Positions 54,210 to 63,577 are shown, counted from the stretch's first letter. The stretch: 64,000 nt of DNA from Streptomyces violaceusniger Tu 4113 (GCF_000147815.2 NC_015957.1:744001-808000), one strand, 5' to 3'. Notes: generated by a model from the letters alone, not told the origin. Made by a program: numbers and translations.

Positions 54210-54691
54210 TGGCCGGTTTCGGCGTGAAGCTGGTCCGGAAGGTGTCCTCGACCCGCGCCTTCGCCAAGGTCGCGCCCCATGTCATCCCCGCCTTCGACCG
54301 CACGGTCCACCGGCTGACCCGCGGCAAGGTGCTGCCGAGCGCGCGGATGCTGCCCGGCGTGATCCTTACCGCGCGCGGCGCGAGGTCGGGGCTTCCCCGC
54401 CGTACGCCGCTGGCCTGTATGCCGGAGGACGGCGGCACCTGGCTCCTGATCGGCAGCAACTTCGGCCGCCCGGGCCATCCGGCCTGGACCGCGAACCTCC
54501 TGAAGCACCCGGAAGCGGAGATCAGCTGGCGGGGCCGGGACATCGTCGTCCGGGCACGGCTGCTGGAGGGTGCCGAGCGCGAGGCGGCCTGGGCGGCGGC
54601 CCTCGCCTTCTGGCCGCCCTACGCGAGCTATCAGTCGCGGGTGGAGCGCGAGATCCGCCTCTTCCGCCTTCACCGCACCGAGGAGCCCTGA
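54209..54691 (+). CDS. Deazaflavin (F420)-dependent nitroreductase-family protein (Ddn-like)
   Basis: The product is 160 residues starting at the ATG that overlaps the upstream stop (TGATG). The split-barrel fold of the DUF385/Ddn family shows in LPGVILTARGARSGLPRRTP, WLLIGSNFGRPGHPAWTANL and PEAEISWRGRDIVVRARLLE. Members bind F420 and reduce quinones or enones; one would reduce a double bond of the island's substrate. Cotranscription with the acyl-CoA dehydrogenase supports a catabolic role. Confidence 0.85.
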   Translation: MAGFGVKLVRKVSSTRAFAKVAPHVIPAFDRTVHRLTRGKVLPSARMLPGVILTARGARSGLPRRTPLACMPEDGGTWLLIGSNFGRPGHPAWTANLLKHPEAEISWRGRDIVVRARLLEGAEREAAWAAALAFWPPYASYQSRVEREIRLFRLHRTEEP

Positions 54692-54716
54692 GCCGGTCCG
54701 TCGGGGGCGCAAAAAG

Positions 54717-54752
54717 GCCGCGGCGGATCACTCGGGAGTGATCCGCCGCGGC
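54717..54752. terminator. Bidirectional terminator between the F420 protein and tetR genes
   Basis: A 16-bp perfect stem from 54717 to 54752 (GCCGCGGCGGATCACT and its complement) with the loop CGGG. AAAAA lies on its left, giving a T-run for the reverse-strand TetR transcript. Confidence 0.85.
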
Positions 54753-54843
54753 GTGACAGGACGTGCGGGCTCGGCCGGGCGGCCGGCGTGGAGAGGCCGG
54801 CAGGGAGAGGCCGAGGGAGGGGCAGGGGAAGGGTGCGGATTCG

Positions 54844-55491
54844 TTACTTCGGCGGTTTCCGACCGGTGACGCCGAGGTGGACGAGCCAGGTCAGGCTCGG
54901 CCGCAGGTCGGCCTGTTTGACGCCCCAGCTCTGGAAGCCCTTCTGGTGCGCCGCGACCGCGGCCAGCATCGCGACCAGCGAGCCCGCGATGGCCGCGGGG
55001 TTGAGGTCGTCGTCGATCCGGCCCTTGGCCTGCTGCTCCTTGACGGCGTCCGTAAGGGAGTTGGTGACAGAGTTGAGGATCTTCATGCGGATCTTGTAGA
55101 ACCGCTTGTCGCCCTCGGCGGCGCCCAGGTCGACCACCCTCAGGATGGCGTCATGTTTGCGCCAGAAGGAGAGGAACCCCTCGACCAGGTCCTCCGCCGC
55201 CGCCGCGCCGGACTTGCCCGCCCATGAGCGGTCGGCGACCAGATCGGTGAGGTTCGCACCCTCCTTCGCCATCTCCTCGGCGAGCTCGAGGACGGCGCCC
55301 TCCACATCGGGGAAGTACTGGTAGAACGTCGCAGGCGAGGTCCCTGCCTTACGTGCCACATCGATGACCTTGACGTCTCGATACGGGGATGTGCTGAGCA
55401 TCTCGCCGAGGCAGTCGAGCAGCTTCTGCCGCGTCGCCTGCCCGCGACGACCGGCCACCCGCCCGTCGACTGTGCGTACTTGTCCTGTCAT
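54844..55491 (-). CDS. TetR/AcrR-family regulator, probable repressor of the catabolic island
   Basis: The product is 215 residues from ATG 55491. The N-terminal HTH is VIDVARKAGTSPATFYQYFP, the standard TetR recognition helix region, followed by an all-helical ligand domain (LVEGFLSFWRKHDAILRVV). It is the only TetR gene seen among nine palindromic operators of one type, and one of these overlaps its own start codon, which argues for autoregulation and control of the island. An acyl-CoA thioester is the likely inducer by analogy with KstR and FadR-type TetR regulators, though its sequence does not look like KstR or KstR2. Confidence 0.85.
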   Translation of the reverse strand: MTGQVRTVDGRVAGRRGQATRQKLLDCLGEMLSTSPYRDVKVIDVARKAGTSPATFYQYFPDVEGAVLELAEEMAKEGANLTDLVADRSWAGKSGAAAAEDLVEGFLSFWRKHDAILRVVDLGAAEGDKRFYKIRMKILNSVTNSLTDAVKEQQAKGRIDDDLNPAAIAGSLVAMLAAVAAHQKGFQSWGVKQADLRPSLTWLVHLGVTGRKPPK

Positions 55492-55499
55492 GCCGTCAG
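55485..55499. promoter_or_regulatory. TetR-type operator 8, across the tetR start codon
   Basis: CTGTCATGCCGTCAG keeps 12 of the 14 defined positions of the island consensus and contains the ATG (reverse strand) of the regulator gene. Confidence 0.65.
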
Positions 55500-55930
55500 C
55501 TTACCGAGGGGTGATCGGAGCGCGATTCGGCTGCGTGCAAATGGGGTTAGGGCGGGATGAGAGGGTTTGTGAGCCTCGCTGAGCAGGCTGGAATGGCTGA
55601 TTCCGACCCCCGTCCGTCGTCGTCAAGCCCTCAATCACTGCTCACCCACACGTGTGAATTGTGTTATCAACAGGCTGTGGATAACAACGGTGGATGACGC
55701 GGTCGGATCCGTCTTGGCGCGAAAAGGATTGGCCAAATATTTCGAGTTCCGGGGCGAGCAGACCGGGCGATCCCCCGTTAGCGTGGCAAGTGAGGTAAAC
55801 GAGCCAAGTTGCTCCAAATACGTGCCAAGCATCTCCAAACGGGCTGTGAGCAAGCTCCGAGAGCCGAGGTCCAGGGCCGAGCTTCAGGTCAAGGACTGAG
55901 AGGAGCGAGGGACGCGAGAGGACCCGGGCC
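55492..55930. other. 438-bp AT-richer intergenic region
   Basis: Markedly poorer in GC than the rest of the window from about 55620 to 55860. It contains the DnaA-box pair at 55664-55684. A short frame from GTG near 55782 (VASEVNEPSCSKYVPSISKR, ending just before the VOC gene) follows a TTAGCGT element and could encode a ~39-residue peptide or be a structured leader. No assignment is possible. Confidence 0.35.
55664..55684. promoter_or_regulatory. Two facing DnaA-box-like sequences
   Basis: TTATCAACA (55664-55672) and TGTGGATAA (55676-55684, the perfect box TTATCCACA on the reverse strand) face each other with 3 bp between. The surrounding DNA is AT-rich. This is not an oriC cluster, which would have many boxes and dnaA/dnaN nearby. 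Confidence 0.45.
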
Positions 55931-56716
55931 ATGGCGGCATTCGCGGAAGGCGTGCCCTGCTGGGCGGATGTGCTGCTGTCCGACCTCGCGGCGGGCCGGC
56001 GCTTCTACGGTGAGCTGTTCGGCTGGGCCTTTGAGGAGATCGCCACGGACTACGGCTCGTACACCCGTGCCCTCCTCGGCGGTAAGGAGGTCGCGGGGCT
56101 GGTCCCCAAGCCGGACGGCCGGATGCCCACCGTCTGGAACATCTACTTCGCCGCCCAGGACGCCGCCGCGACCGCCGCCCGGATCCGCGAGGCCGGTGGC
56201 CGGGTGATCACCCCGCCGGTGTGGATCGACCGGTTCTGCGTCATGGCGACGGCCGCCGACCCGGGCGGCGCCGTCTTCGGGATCTGGCAGGCGGGCAGCC
56301 ACACCGGCTTCGGGCGGCGCGGCGGGCCCGGTTCATACGGCTGGACCGAGGTCCACACCCGTCAGCCGCGCGCCGTGGACGCCTTCTACCGGGCGGTCTT
56401 CGGATACGGGATGGAGCCCTCCGCCGAGGGCGCGTCGGCCGATCTGGTCCTGTGGATGCCGCGCGGAGAGCCCCCGGACCTCCGTCACGCGATCGGCGGA
56501 CGCGTCGTGATCGGCGAGGAGTACCCGGCCGCTCTGCCCGCCCACTTCCTGACGTACTTTGTGGTGGCGGATTGCGATCGGACGCTGCGCACGGCCCACC
56601 GGCTGGGCGGGCGGGTTCTCAAGACCGCCGAAGATACGCCGTACGGGCGTTTCGCGGTCCTTGCGGACAATCAGGGCGCGGCCTTCGCCGTCATCGACAC
56701 CTCGACGGCAGGCTGA
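55931..56716 (+). CDS. Two-domain VOC (glyoxalase/bleomycin-resistance fold) protein
   Basis: The product is 261 residues made of two tandem VOC modules of ~120 residues each: first CWADVLLSDLAAGRRFYGELFGW ending in DPGGAVFGIWQ, second YGWTEVHTRQPRAVDAFYRAVFGYGM ending in DNQGAAFAVID. Streptomyces has many such paralogues; known roles include drug binding and small-molecule isomerisation, but this one has no assigned substrate. Metal-ligand positions are not fully conserved in either module. Confidence 0.85.
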   Translation: MAAFAEGVPCWADVLLSDLAAGRRFYGELFGWAFEEIATDYGSYTRALLGGKEVAGLVPKPDGRMPTVWNIYFAAQDAAATAARIREAGGRVITPPVWIDRFCVMATAADPGGAVFGIWQAGSHTGFGRRGGPGSYGWTEVHTRQPRAVDAFYRAVFGYGMEPSAEGASADLVLWMPRGEPPDLRHAIGGRVVIGEEYPAALPAHFLTYFVVADCDRTLRTAHRLGGRVLKTAEDTPYGRFAVLADNQGAAFAVIDTSTAG

Positions 56717-56946
56717 ACCCCGGCCGGAGGACTGGGCGATACGGGCCTGAGGGCACTTAGATGATCCTTGGCCGAACCGGACGGTCCCCGGCTCCGTATC
56801 GCCCGATGACACGACGATTCGCCCCCGGGTTCGCAACCGCCGCCTTCGCCAGAGAGAATGCAGGATGCGTGCCGCCGGTTGGTTTGTCGGTGAGACGCTG
56901 CACGGGGCTGTATTTTTTCAAGCCCCCACGGGGAGGTGGCAGGCAA

Positions 56947-59592
56947 GTGGTGGAGCAGCTGACGCAGCACGATCCGAGGCGGATCGGCCCTTTCGAGGTG
57001 CTCGGCCGTCTCGGCGCGGGCGGCATGGGGCTGGTCTATCTGGCCCGCTCGGCATCGGGCCGACGGGTCGCGATCAAGACGGTCCGGACCGAGCTCGCTG
57101 AGGACCAGCTGTTCCGTGTCCGGTTCACCCGTGAGGTGGAGGCGGCCCGCGCGGTCAGCGGCTTCTATACGGCCGCCGTCGTGGACGCCGATCCGCGCGC
57201 CGCGGTGCCATGGCTGGCCACGGCCTATGTGCCGGCCCCCTCCCTCGAGGAAATCATCAACGAGTGCGGGCCGATGCCGGCCCAGGCGGTGCGGTGGCTG
57301 GCGGCCGGGGTCGCCGAGGCGCTGCAGTCCATCCATGGCGCGGGCCTGGTCCACCGGGATCTGAAGCCGTCCAATGTGCTGGTCGTCGAGGACGGCCCGC
57401 GCGTGATCGACTTCGGTATCGCCTCCGGTGTTTCGAACACCCGGCTGACGATGACCAATGTCGCGGTCGGCACCCCCGCCTATATGTCGCCCGAGCAGGC
57501 GCGCGACTCACGCAGCGTGACCGGCGCGAGTGACATCTTCTCGCTCGGCTCGACCCTGACCTTCGCGGCCACCGGGCACGCGCCCTTCCACGGCGCCAAC
57601 CCGGTGGAGACCGTGTTCATGCTGCTGCGCGAGGGCCCCGACCTGGCCGGGCTGCCCGACGAGCTGCGGCCGCTCATCGAGTCGTGCATGCAGATGGAGC
57701 CCGAGCGGCGGCCGTCCCCGGCCGATCTGCAATCCCAGCTCGCCCCGCATCTGTTCGCCTCCAACGCCGACGACAGCGGTACGGCCTCGGCCTGGCTGCC
57801 GCCCGGCGCCGTCGCGCTCATCGAGCGCAAGCGCAGCGGCCGCAACCAGGTGCGCGGCGCCACCCGGCCCGCGGCCGGCGGCGGCCGTCCCGGGCACGCC
57901 GCGAGCGACGGCAGCCGGCCGTCCGCGCCGCTTCCGCCGGAGCGTCCGCCCACGCCGCCGCCCTCGTACGCGCCCGCCGCGGGAGGCCCCGCGGAGGGCC
58001 ATGGCGGGCGGCACGGCGCGGCCGCGGCCGGGCCCGCCGGTGCGGGCGGCTGGGAGCCGGTGGGCGTGAGCGATCCGCGCGGGGGCCTGCGCACGCCGGA
58101 GGCCGCAAGCCCGCCGAGCGCACTGGGCTCCATCGGGCCCGGGCGGCACGCCGCCCCGTCCGCCGCCGCCCCGTCCGCCGCCGCCGCGCCCGCCCCGGCG
58201 CCCGCGGGGGCCGACGGGTCGGTGCGGCTGCCCGGTTCGCAGGTGCCGATCGGCCCGGGGCTCCGGGCCGACCAGGCGCGGGACCCGCAGCCGCAGCACG
58301 GCACCGGGCCCGCGACCGGCTGGGTGCGCCCGCCGGCCGGGGTGACCACCGGAGGGCTGAACGGGGGCGACGGCACGGCCGCCGTCCCGCCGCCGACCCA
58401 CTCCCCGTCGGCCGAGCCGCCCGAGCCGCATGCCGCAGGAGCCGGGCACGGCCGCTGGCGCCCGTGGCGGTTCCGGATGTCCAACGACGTCTGGGGCACC
58501 CCGGCGGTGGCCGGCGAGCTGCTGTATGTGACCTCGTTCGAGGTGCACGCGCTGGATGTGGCCACCGGCCGACGCCAGTTCAAGACGCGCGACGTGGCGT
58601 GGGCGATGGCCGTGGAGAACGGCCGGATCCACGCCTCGGACGGCCCCACGCTGTACGCGCTGGACGCGGAGGACGGCGCCGAGCGCTGGCGGCTGTCGAC
58701 CGACGGCTGGGTCTACTCCCTCAAGGTCGACCGCGGCACGGTCGTCACCGGGACGCGCGGCGGTGGCGTCCAGGCGTGGGAGGCGGCCAACGGCGAGCTG
58801 CTGTGGGAGATGCAGGGCCTCCAGACCGACTTCGAGACGCCCGAGTCCGGCCCGGCCGTCCACGACGGCACGGTATATGTGTGGGCGGACGCGCGGCTGC
58901 GCGCCCTGGAGGCGCGCACCGGTGCGGAGCGCTGGTCGTATCCGGTGGGCGACGCGGCGTCGTGCGGCGGTGTGCCGCTGCGTCTGCTGGCGGCGCCCGA
59001 TGGGGTGGTCTATGTCTCCGCGGGGACGCGGGTGCTCGCGCTCGACGCCGCCCGCGGGGATGTGCGGTGGCGTTTCGAGGCGCCCGCCGTCTTCCTGTGC
59101 GCCCCCGCGTACGCGCCGGGGCCCGCGGTGACCGGCGGCGGCATCTACATCGCCGACTATCTGGGCACGGTGTACGCGCTGGACGCGGCGAACGGCCGCG
59201 ACCGCTGGCGTATCGCCACCGAGGCCCGGCAGTCGATCGAGCCGGTGCTGGTGGCCGACGGTTCGGTCCATCTGGGCAGTGGCAGCGCGCTCTACACGCT
59301 CGACGCGGTCACCGGCACGCCCAAGTGGCGGTTCGCGGCGGGCGGCGAGGTCATCGGCTCGCCGGTGGTCGCCGACGGCCGGGTCCACTTCGGCTCGGCC
59401 GACCACTGCCTCTACACGGTGGACGCGGCGGGCGGACAACTGCGCTGGAAGCTGGCGACCGGCGGCGAGATCACCGGGTCCCCGGTGGCCGCCGGGGGTG
59501 TGGTGTACGCGTGCAGCAAGGACCGGTGCGTCTACGCGCTGGACGCGGTCAAGGGCACGGGCCAGTCCCGGCCGTCGGGCGGCCGGGCCTGA
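56947..59592 (+). CDS. Ser/Thr protein kinase fused to a PQQ-type beta-propeller
   Basis: The product is 881 residues from GTG 56947, preceded by GGGGAGG; the longer frame to 56761 lacks an RBS. An active kinase domain is present: LGAGGMG (23-29), Lys44, HRDLKPSN and DFGIAS. It is followed by ~200 residues of Pro/Gly/Ala-rich linker and, from about residue 515, repeated blades of the PQQ/PilB type ([42 protein letters not shown] and similar). No TM helix is seen, so it is probably cytoplasmic, unlike the other kinase in this window. The propeller is a likely ligand or protein sensor. Confidence 0.88.
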   Translation: MVEQLTQHDPRRIGPFEVLGRLGAGGMGLVYLARSASGRRVAIKTVRTELAEDQLFRVRFTREVEAARAVSGFYTAAVVDADPRAAVPWLATAYVPAPSLEEIINECGPMPAQAVRWLAAGVAEALQSIHGAGLVHRDLKPSNVLVVEDGPRVIDFGIASGVSNTRLTMTNVAVGTPAYMSPEQARDSRSVTGASDIFSLGSTLTFAATGHAPFHGANPVETVFMLLREGPDLAGLPDELRPLIESCMQMEPERRPSPADLQSQLAPHLFASNADDSGTASAWLPPGAVALIERKRSGRNQVRGATRPAAGGGRPGHAASDGSRPSAPLPPERPPTPPPSYAPAAGGPAEGHGGRHGAAAAGPAGAGGWEPVGVSDPRGGLRTPEAASPPSALGSIGPGRHAAPSAAAPSAAAAPAPAPAGADGSVRLPGSQVPIGPGLRADQARDPQPQHGTGPATGWVRPPAGVTTGGLNGGDGTAAVPPPTHSPSAEPPEPHAAGAGHGRWRPWRFRMSNDVWGTPAVAGELLYVTSFEVHALDVATGRRQFKTRDVAWAMAVENGRIHASDGPTLYALDAEDGAERWRLSTDGWVYSLKVDRGTVVTGTRGGGVQAWEAANGELLWEMQGLQTDFETPESGPAVHDGTVYVWADARLRALEARTGAERWSYPVGDAASCGGVPLRLLAAPDGVVYVSAGTRVLALDAARGDVRWRFEAPAVFLCAPAYAPGPAVTGGGIYIADYLGTVYALDAANGRDRWRIATEARQSIEPVLVADGSVHLGSGSALYTLDAVTGTPKWRFAAGGEVIGSPVVADGRVHFGSADHCLYTVDAAGGQLRWKLATGGEITGSPVAAGGVVYACSKDRCVYALDAVKGTGQSRPSGGRA

Positions 59593-59749
59593 CCCACCCC
59601 CGGGGGCGACGCGATGACGCGCCGCGGCGGCTGGTTGCGGGCTGTGTCCCTGACAATTCCTGCTACGGTTGCGGGCGTTCATCGACCTCCTGGGAGCCGG
59701 GAGGTCGATGGGTAACTCTCTACGCGGTCTTCGGGGGACGGGGTCTGTG

Positions 59750-60310
59750 ATGCGGCGTGGTCTACGGCTGGCGGCCGTGCTCACCGTGGTGCTGGTGGCG
59801 CTGACCGGGTTCAAGGGGCGTGGCCATGGCCACGGGGGTGGCGGAGGCGGCTGTTCCAGCTCGTCCTCGCACCACTCGGGGTCCGGCTCCGGTTCCAGTT
59901 CCGGCTCGGGTGGTTACTCGGACTCCGACGACGAGAGCTCCACCACCGGTTCGGGCTCCGGCGGCTCCCGCTACCGCGACTATGACGATGACGACTACGG
60001 CGACAGCGCGTCCAGCGGCTCCTCGGGCAGCACCGCGTCGTCCAACGGGCCCCAGGCGACCGTCGTCATCTGCGCCGGTAAGGACAAGAGCGGCCGTCCG
60101 GCGGCGACCGTGAAGGTGCGCAACCGCTCGGGCGCGGCCGACACCTACCTCGTCGACATGAGCTTCCAGGACCGGGACGGCTCGACCCTGACCTCCGGGC
60201 GCGCCGATGTGCGGGTTCCCGCGGGGAAGTCGAGGACCGTACGGGTGCCGCTCGATGATCCCTCGGTGTCGGGAACCGTGGTCCGGTGTGAGGTCGTCTC
60301 CGTCCTCTGA
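59750..60310 (+). CDS. Small exported protein with Ser/Gly/Asp-rich region
   Basis: The product is 186 residues from ATG 59750, preceded by GGGGGACGGGG. The signal peptide (RRGLRLAAVLTVVLVALTGF) is followed by a low-complexity region of Gly/His, then Ser/Gly, then Asp/Tyr clusters. A compact C-terminal domain of ~85 residues (ATVVICAGKDKSGRPAATVK to VVRCEVVSVL) has two cysteines that could form a disulphide. This domain has the same order of strands and Cys spacing as the product of the next gene, suggesting common ancestry. Function unknown. Confidence 0.65.
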   Translation: MRRGLRLAAVLTVVLVALTGFKGRGHGHGGGGGGCSSSSSHHSGSGSGSSSGSGGYSDSDDESSTTGSGSGGSRYRDYDDDDYGDSASSGSSGSTASSNGPQATVVICAGKDKSGRPAATVKVRNRSGAADTYLVDMSFQDRDGSTLTSGRADVRVPAGKSRTVRVPLDDPSVSGTVVRCEVVSVL

Positions 60311-60430
60311 GAGCCGGGCCAGGCGCGCTCATAGGTGACTTTGGGGTAGCAAAACCCGTTGCTAGGGTGGCGTGCACTTGTCAACCAGCCCTGGCTGGCT
60401 TGAATGTGTCTTTTCAACGGGGGTCATGCC

Positions 60431-61006
60431 ATGCAACGCCGCTCCATGCGTATATTCGCCGTCGCCTTGGTCGGGCTCATCGCGCTGACCGGCTGCGGAA
60501 AGAAGGGCCGAAGTCACGACGGCGGCCTCGGCGGGTTCGTCTCGGGCGGGAGCGGCGGGGACAACCCCGCGTCCGGGCCCACCGACCTCCCCAGCGGGCT
60601 GCCCACCGGCGTGCCCACCGACTTGCCCAGCGGCGTCCCCTCCGACCTCGACGTGCCGTCGTACGAGGCCCCCACGCCCTCCTACACCTACTCCGCGCCG
60701 CCCACCTACAACTCGAACGGCACGAACGACATCACCGCCACCGGCTGCGACTACGACGAGTCGACCCACTCGTTCCAGTACACCCTGGACCTCAGGAACC
60801 CCGAGACGCAGTCCATGCACTACTCGATCACCATCGAGTGGGAAAACCAGAGCGGCGGCAGCCTGCTGGGATCCGACTACAAGTCCGTCACCGTGGCGTC
60901 CGGCAGCAGCCAGACCCTCAGCGCCACCTCCTACCGCTACCTCACCGAGCAGACCTCCTTCACCTGCAAGGTCACCTCGGCGCTCAAGTACCCCAGCTCC
61001 ACCTGA
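60431..61006 (+). CDS. Small lipoprotein related to the preceding gene
   Basis: The product is 191 residues from ATG 60431. The signal ends in the lipobox ALTGC. A linker rich in Pro-Thr-Asp-Leu-Pro-Ser units follows, then a ~85-residue C-terminal domain (ITATGCDYDESTHSFQYTLD to TSFTCKVTSALK) with two cysteines placed as in the preceding product. Both may be ligand- or wall-binding surface domains. Neither has a recognised family; the pair lies just after the propeller kinase gene. Confidence 0.7.
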   Translation: MQRRSMRIFAVALVGLIALTGCGKKGRSHDGGLGGFVSGGSGGDNPASGPTDLPSGLPTGVPTDLPSGVPSDLDVPSYEAPTPSYTYSAPPTYNSNGTNDITATGCDYDESTHSFQYTLDLRNPETQSMHYSITIEWENQSGGSLLGSDYKSVTVASGSSQTLSATSYRYLTEQTSFTCKVTSALKYPSST

Positions 61007-61041
61007 GGCCCCGAGAAGCCGACCCGGAGCCGGTGGCCTCA
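61004..61041. terminator. Weak hairpin joining two convergent stop codons
   Basis: TGAGGCC (61004-61010) pairs with GGCCTCA (61035-61041). Each arm is the stop codon of one of the two convergent genes plus 4 bp. Confidence 0.4.
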
Positions 61042-61806
61042 CCGCGTACGGAAGCCGGGCGTACGGGCCGCGAAGAGCGCGGCCTGGCGTCCCGGCGGCA
61101 GATTGCCCAGGGCGATCAACTGCGGGGCCTGTGCAAGCGCCTGGGCCAGCGCCCCCTCCTTCGCCGCCCATAGCGCCCTTACGGTCCCCTGCACCGCCTC
61201 CGTCGGGTACGACGCGATGACCGACGCGGCGCGGATGGCCGCCGTAAGGGCCTCACCGGCCGGGGCCACCTCGCTGACCAGGCCCGTCTCATACGCCCGC
61301 CGGGCCGAGAGCCGCTCCGCCGTCCCCATCAGCGCCATCCGCGCGACCTCGCCCATCGGCATCCGCTGCGCCATATAGACGGCCTCGTAGGCGCTGACCA
61401 TCCCATAGCTGGTGTGCGGATCGAAGAAGGCCGCCGTCTCGTCGGCGACGATGAACTCGGCCTCGCCCAGCAGATAGAAGGCCCCGCCGCACGCCATCCC
61501 GGCCACCGCCGCGACCACCGGCTTCCACAGGTCGTTCGCCTTGGGCCCGACGGTGCGCAGCGGATCGTCCATCGCGTAGGGCGACGGCGGCTGCGCGACC
61601 TCCACCGAGCGGTCGATGCCGGTGCTGAAGGCCCGGCCGCCCGCGCCGGTGAGGACGACGGCCCGGACCGTGTCGTCGTGGCGGAAGCGCCGCCATACGG
61701 CCGTCAGTTCGCCGACCGTCTCCAGGTCGATGGCGTTGTGCCGCTCGGGCCGGTCGAGGGTGACGACCGCGACCCCGCTCTCCTCCACCCGTATGCGGAC
61801 CGTCAT
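61039..61806 (-). CDS. Enoyl-CoA hydratase/isomerase family protein
   Basis: The product is 255 residues from ATG 61806, overlapping the stop of the upstream DUF35 gene (ATGA). The crotonase fold is VVTLDRPERHNAIDLET, GGRAFSTGIDRS, VAGMACGGAFYLLGEAEFIV and DPHTSYGMVSAYEAVYM. The two classical hydratase glutamates are not both evident, so isomerase, hydrolase or lyase chemistry is possible. It is the last gene of the Ltp-DUF35-hydratase unit. Confidence 0.85.
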   Translation of the reverse strand: MTVRIRVEESGVAVVTLDRPERHNAIDLETVGELTAVWRRFRHDDTVRAVVLTGAGGRAFSTGIDRSVEVAQPPSPYAMDDPLRTVGPKANDLWKPVVAAVAGMACGGAFYLLGEAEFIVADETAAFFDPHTSYGMVSAYEAVYMAQRMPMGEVARMALMGTAERLSARRAYETGLVSEVAPAGEALTAAIRAASVIASYPTEAVQGTVRALWAAKEGALAQALAQAPQLIALGNLPPGRQAALFAARTPGFRTR

Positions 61807-62336
61807 GGCCGCTCCAGCAGCCAGCGCACCACCGTGAGTCCGCCCTCCGTCGCGTGGAAGGCGGCCTTCACGGGCGCGCCGATGCGGATCCGCTCCGGCG
61901 GGACCGAGTTCAGCGCGGCGTCCGCGGCGGCGACCAGATTGCCCACCAGCCGGATGCGCGGGGCGTCCGCGAGCTCCACGAGAACGACGTTGTACGGCGC
62001 CTGCGCCGCGTAGGCGGGCAACAGCGGGGGATGGGGCAGCACGTACGACCAGATCCGGCCACGGCCGCTCAACTTTTTCCACAGGCAGTCGAAGGACTGG
62101 CAGTGGGGGCAGCAGGGCCGGGGCGGAAAGCGTGGTTCGCCGCAGTCGGCGCAGCACTGGACGCGCAGTTCGCCGCGCGCCGCGTAGGCGAAGAAGGGCG
62201 CCCCGTCCTCGTCGGGCACGGGCGCCAGCAGGCCGTCGGACCCCTCGCTTCCGCCGCTCGCGGCCGTCGTCGCGTCAGCCGTCGTGTCCGTCGTCGCGTT
62301 GGCCGTTGCGTCCGTCGTCGTGTCCATCTGTGTCAT
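61803..62336 (-). CDS. DUF35 OB-fold/zinc-ribbon protein with Thr/Ala-rich N-terminus
   Basis: 177 residues from ATG 62336 (a TTG at 62348 overlaps the upstream stop and is an alternative). The N-terminal ~35 residues are a Thr/Asp/Ala repeat tract, unusual for the family. The zinc ribbon follows with CADCG and CPHCQ, then the OB fold (GRIWSYVLPHPPLLPAY, NVVLVELADAPRIRLVGNL). It is encoded between, and overlaps, the Ltp-like gene and the hydratase gene, which is the classic Ltp2-DUF35 arrangement. Confidence 0.85.
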   Translation of the reverse strand: MTQMDTTTDATANATTDTTADATTAASGGSEGSDGLLAPVPDEDGAPFFAYAARGELRVQCCADCGEPRFPPRPCCPHCQSFDCLWKKLSGRGRIWSYVLPHPPLLPAYAAQAPYNVVLVELADAPRIRLVGNLVAAADAALNSVPPERIRIGAPVKAAFHATEGGLTVVRWLLERP

Positions 62337-62344
62337 GGCGTCGG

Positions 62345-63577
62345 TCAACTCCTCAGCAGCAGGGCCGATGTGGGAACCCCTTCACCCGCCGTGACCAGGC
62401 AGGTCGTGGCGCCGGGGACCTGGGCGGTGCCGGTGCCGCGAAGCTGTCTGACCCCTTCGGTGATGAGGTTGAAGCCATGGACGTACGCCTCGCTGAGGCC
62501 GCCCCCGCCGGTGTTGAGCGGCAGCCGTCCGCCGATCTCCAGCGCGCCCCCCTCGGTGAAGGCGGCGCCCTCGCCGCGGGCGCAGAAGCCGTAGCCCTCC
62601 AGGGAGAGCGGGATCAGCGGGGTGAACGCGTCGTAGATCTGCGCGACATCCACATCCTGCGGCCCGAAGTCGGCGGTTTTCCACAGCCGGCGGGCGGCGG
62701 TCCAGGAGGGGCCGGTGAGCGGGTCGTCGTTCCAGTAGTTGACCATCCCGTGGTGCTGGGCGGGCAGCCCCTGGGCGGCGGAGTGCACGTACACGGGCCG
62801 TTGCCGGCAGTCGCGCGCCCGCTCGGCCGACACCACCACACAGGCCAGCGCGCCATCGGTCTCCAGGCAGTTGTCGAAGAGGCAGAGCGGTTCGCTGATC
62901 CAGCGCGCGGTCATATACATCTCGCGGGTCAGCGGGCGGTCGTACATGATCGCGGCGGGGTTCTGATTGGCCCGGTTGCGGCAGGCCAGCGCGACATTGA
63001 AGAAGTGATCGCGGGTCGCGCCGTACTCATGCATATAGCGCCTGGCCAGCAGCCCGATCTCATCGGCCGGGCGCAGCAGTCCGTACGGCCGGGTCCACTG
63101 GGCCGGGGTGGGCAGTTGCGCCCGGGTGTTGGTCCAGGGGCGCGGTCCGCTGCCGCGTTTGCGCGACCGCCAGGCCACCCCGACGCTCGCCTGTCCGGTG
63201 GCGATCGCGGCGGCCAGATGCGCGACGGTCGCACAGGAACCGCCGCCCCCGTAGCCGACCTTGCTGAAGAAGGTCACATCCCCGGCGCCGATGGCCTTGG
63301 CGACCTCGACCTCGTCGGTCTCCTCCATGGTGTACGAGGCGAAGGCGTCCACCTCGGAGGGGGCGATGCCGGCGTCGTCGAGCGCGGCCAGGATCGCCCG
63401 GCAGGCCAGGGTCTTCTCGGACTCGGGGAGGTGTTTGGCGAACGGGGTCTGCCCGATGCCCGCTATCGCCGTCGCGTCCTTCAAGGTCGCCCCCGCGTTC
63501 GCCCCAGCCGTCGCCCCAGCCGTCGCCCCCGCCGTCGTCCTCGTCGCCCCCATGGCCGCCTCCGTGGTCGCGTTCAC
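62345..63577 (-). CDS. Ltp2-like thiolase-fold enzyme (probable retro-aldolase)
   Basis: The product is 410 residues from GTG 63577. The thiolase fold is clear (AIAGIGQTPFAKHLPESEK, GYGGGGSCATVAHL, CARGEGAAFTEGG). In the C-terminal half the Tyr of IYDAFT and the Tyr of SEAYVHG are exactly 50 residues apart, the same spacing as the catalytic tyrosines Y294 and Y344 I recall for Ltp2 of Mycobacterium tuberculosis. The thiolase His at the latter place is absent. A side-chain-cleaving aldolase with its DUF35 partner is the best call. The first ~30 residues are an Ala/Gly/Thr repeat tract (AGATAGATAGANAGAT). Confidence 0.82.
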   Translation of the reverse strand: MNATTEAAMGATRTTAGATAGATAGANAGATLKDATAIAGIGQTPFAKHLPESEKTLACRAILAALDDAGIAPSEVDAFASYTMEETDEVEVAKAIGAGDVTFFSKVGYGGGGSCATVAHLAAAIATGQASVGVAWRSRKRGSGPRPWTNTRAQLPTPAQWTRPYGLLRPADEIGLLARRYMHEYGATRDHFFNVALACRNRANQNPAAIMYDRPLTREMYMTARWISEPLCLFDNCLETDGALACVVVSAERARDCRQRPVYVHSAAQGLPAQHHGMVNYWNDDPLTGPSWTAARRLWKTADFGPQDVDVAQIYDAFTPLIPLSLEGYGFCARGEGAAFTEGGALEIGGRLPLNTGGGGLSEAYVHGFNLITEGVRQLRGTGTAQVPGATTCLVTAGEGVPTSALLLRS

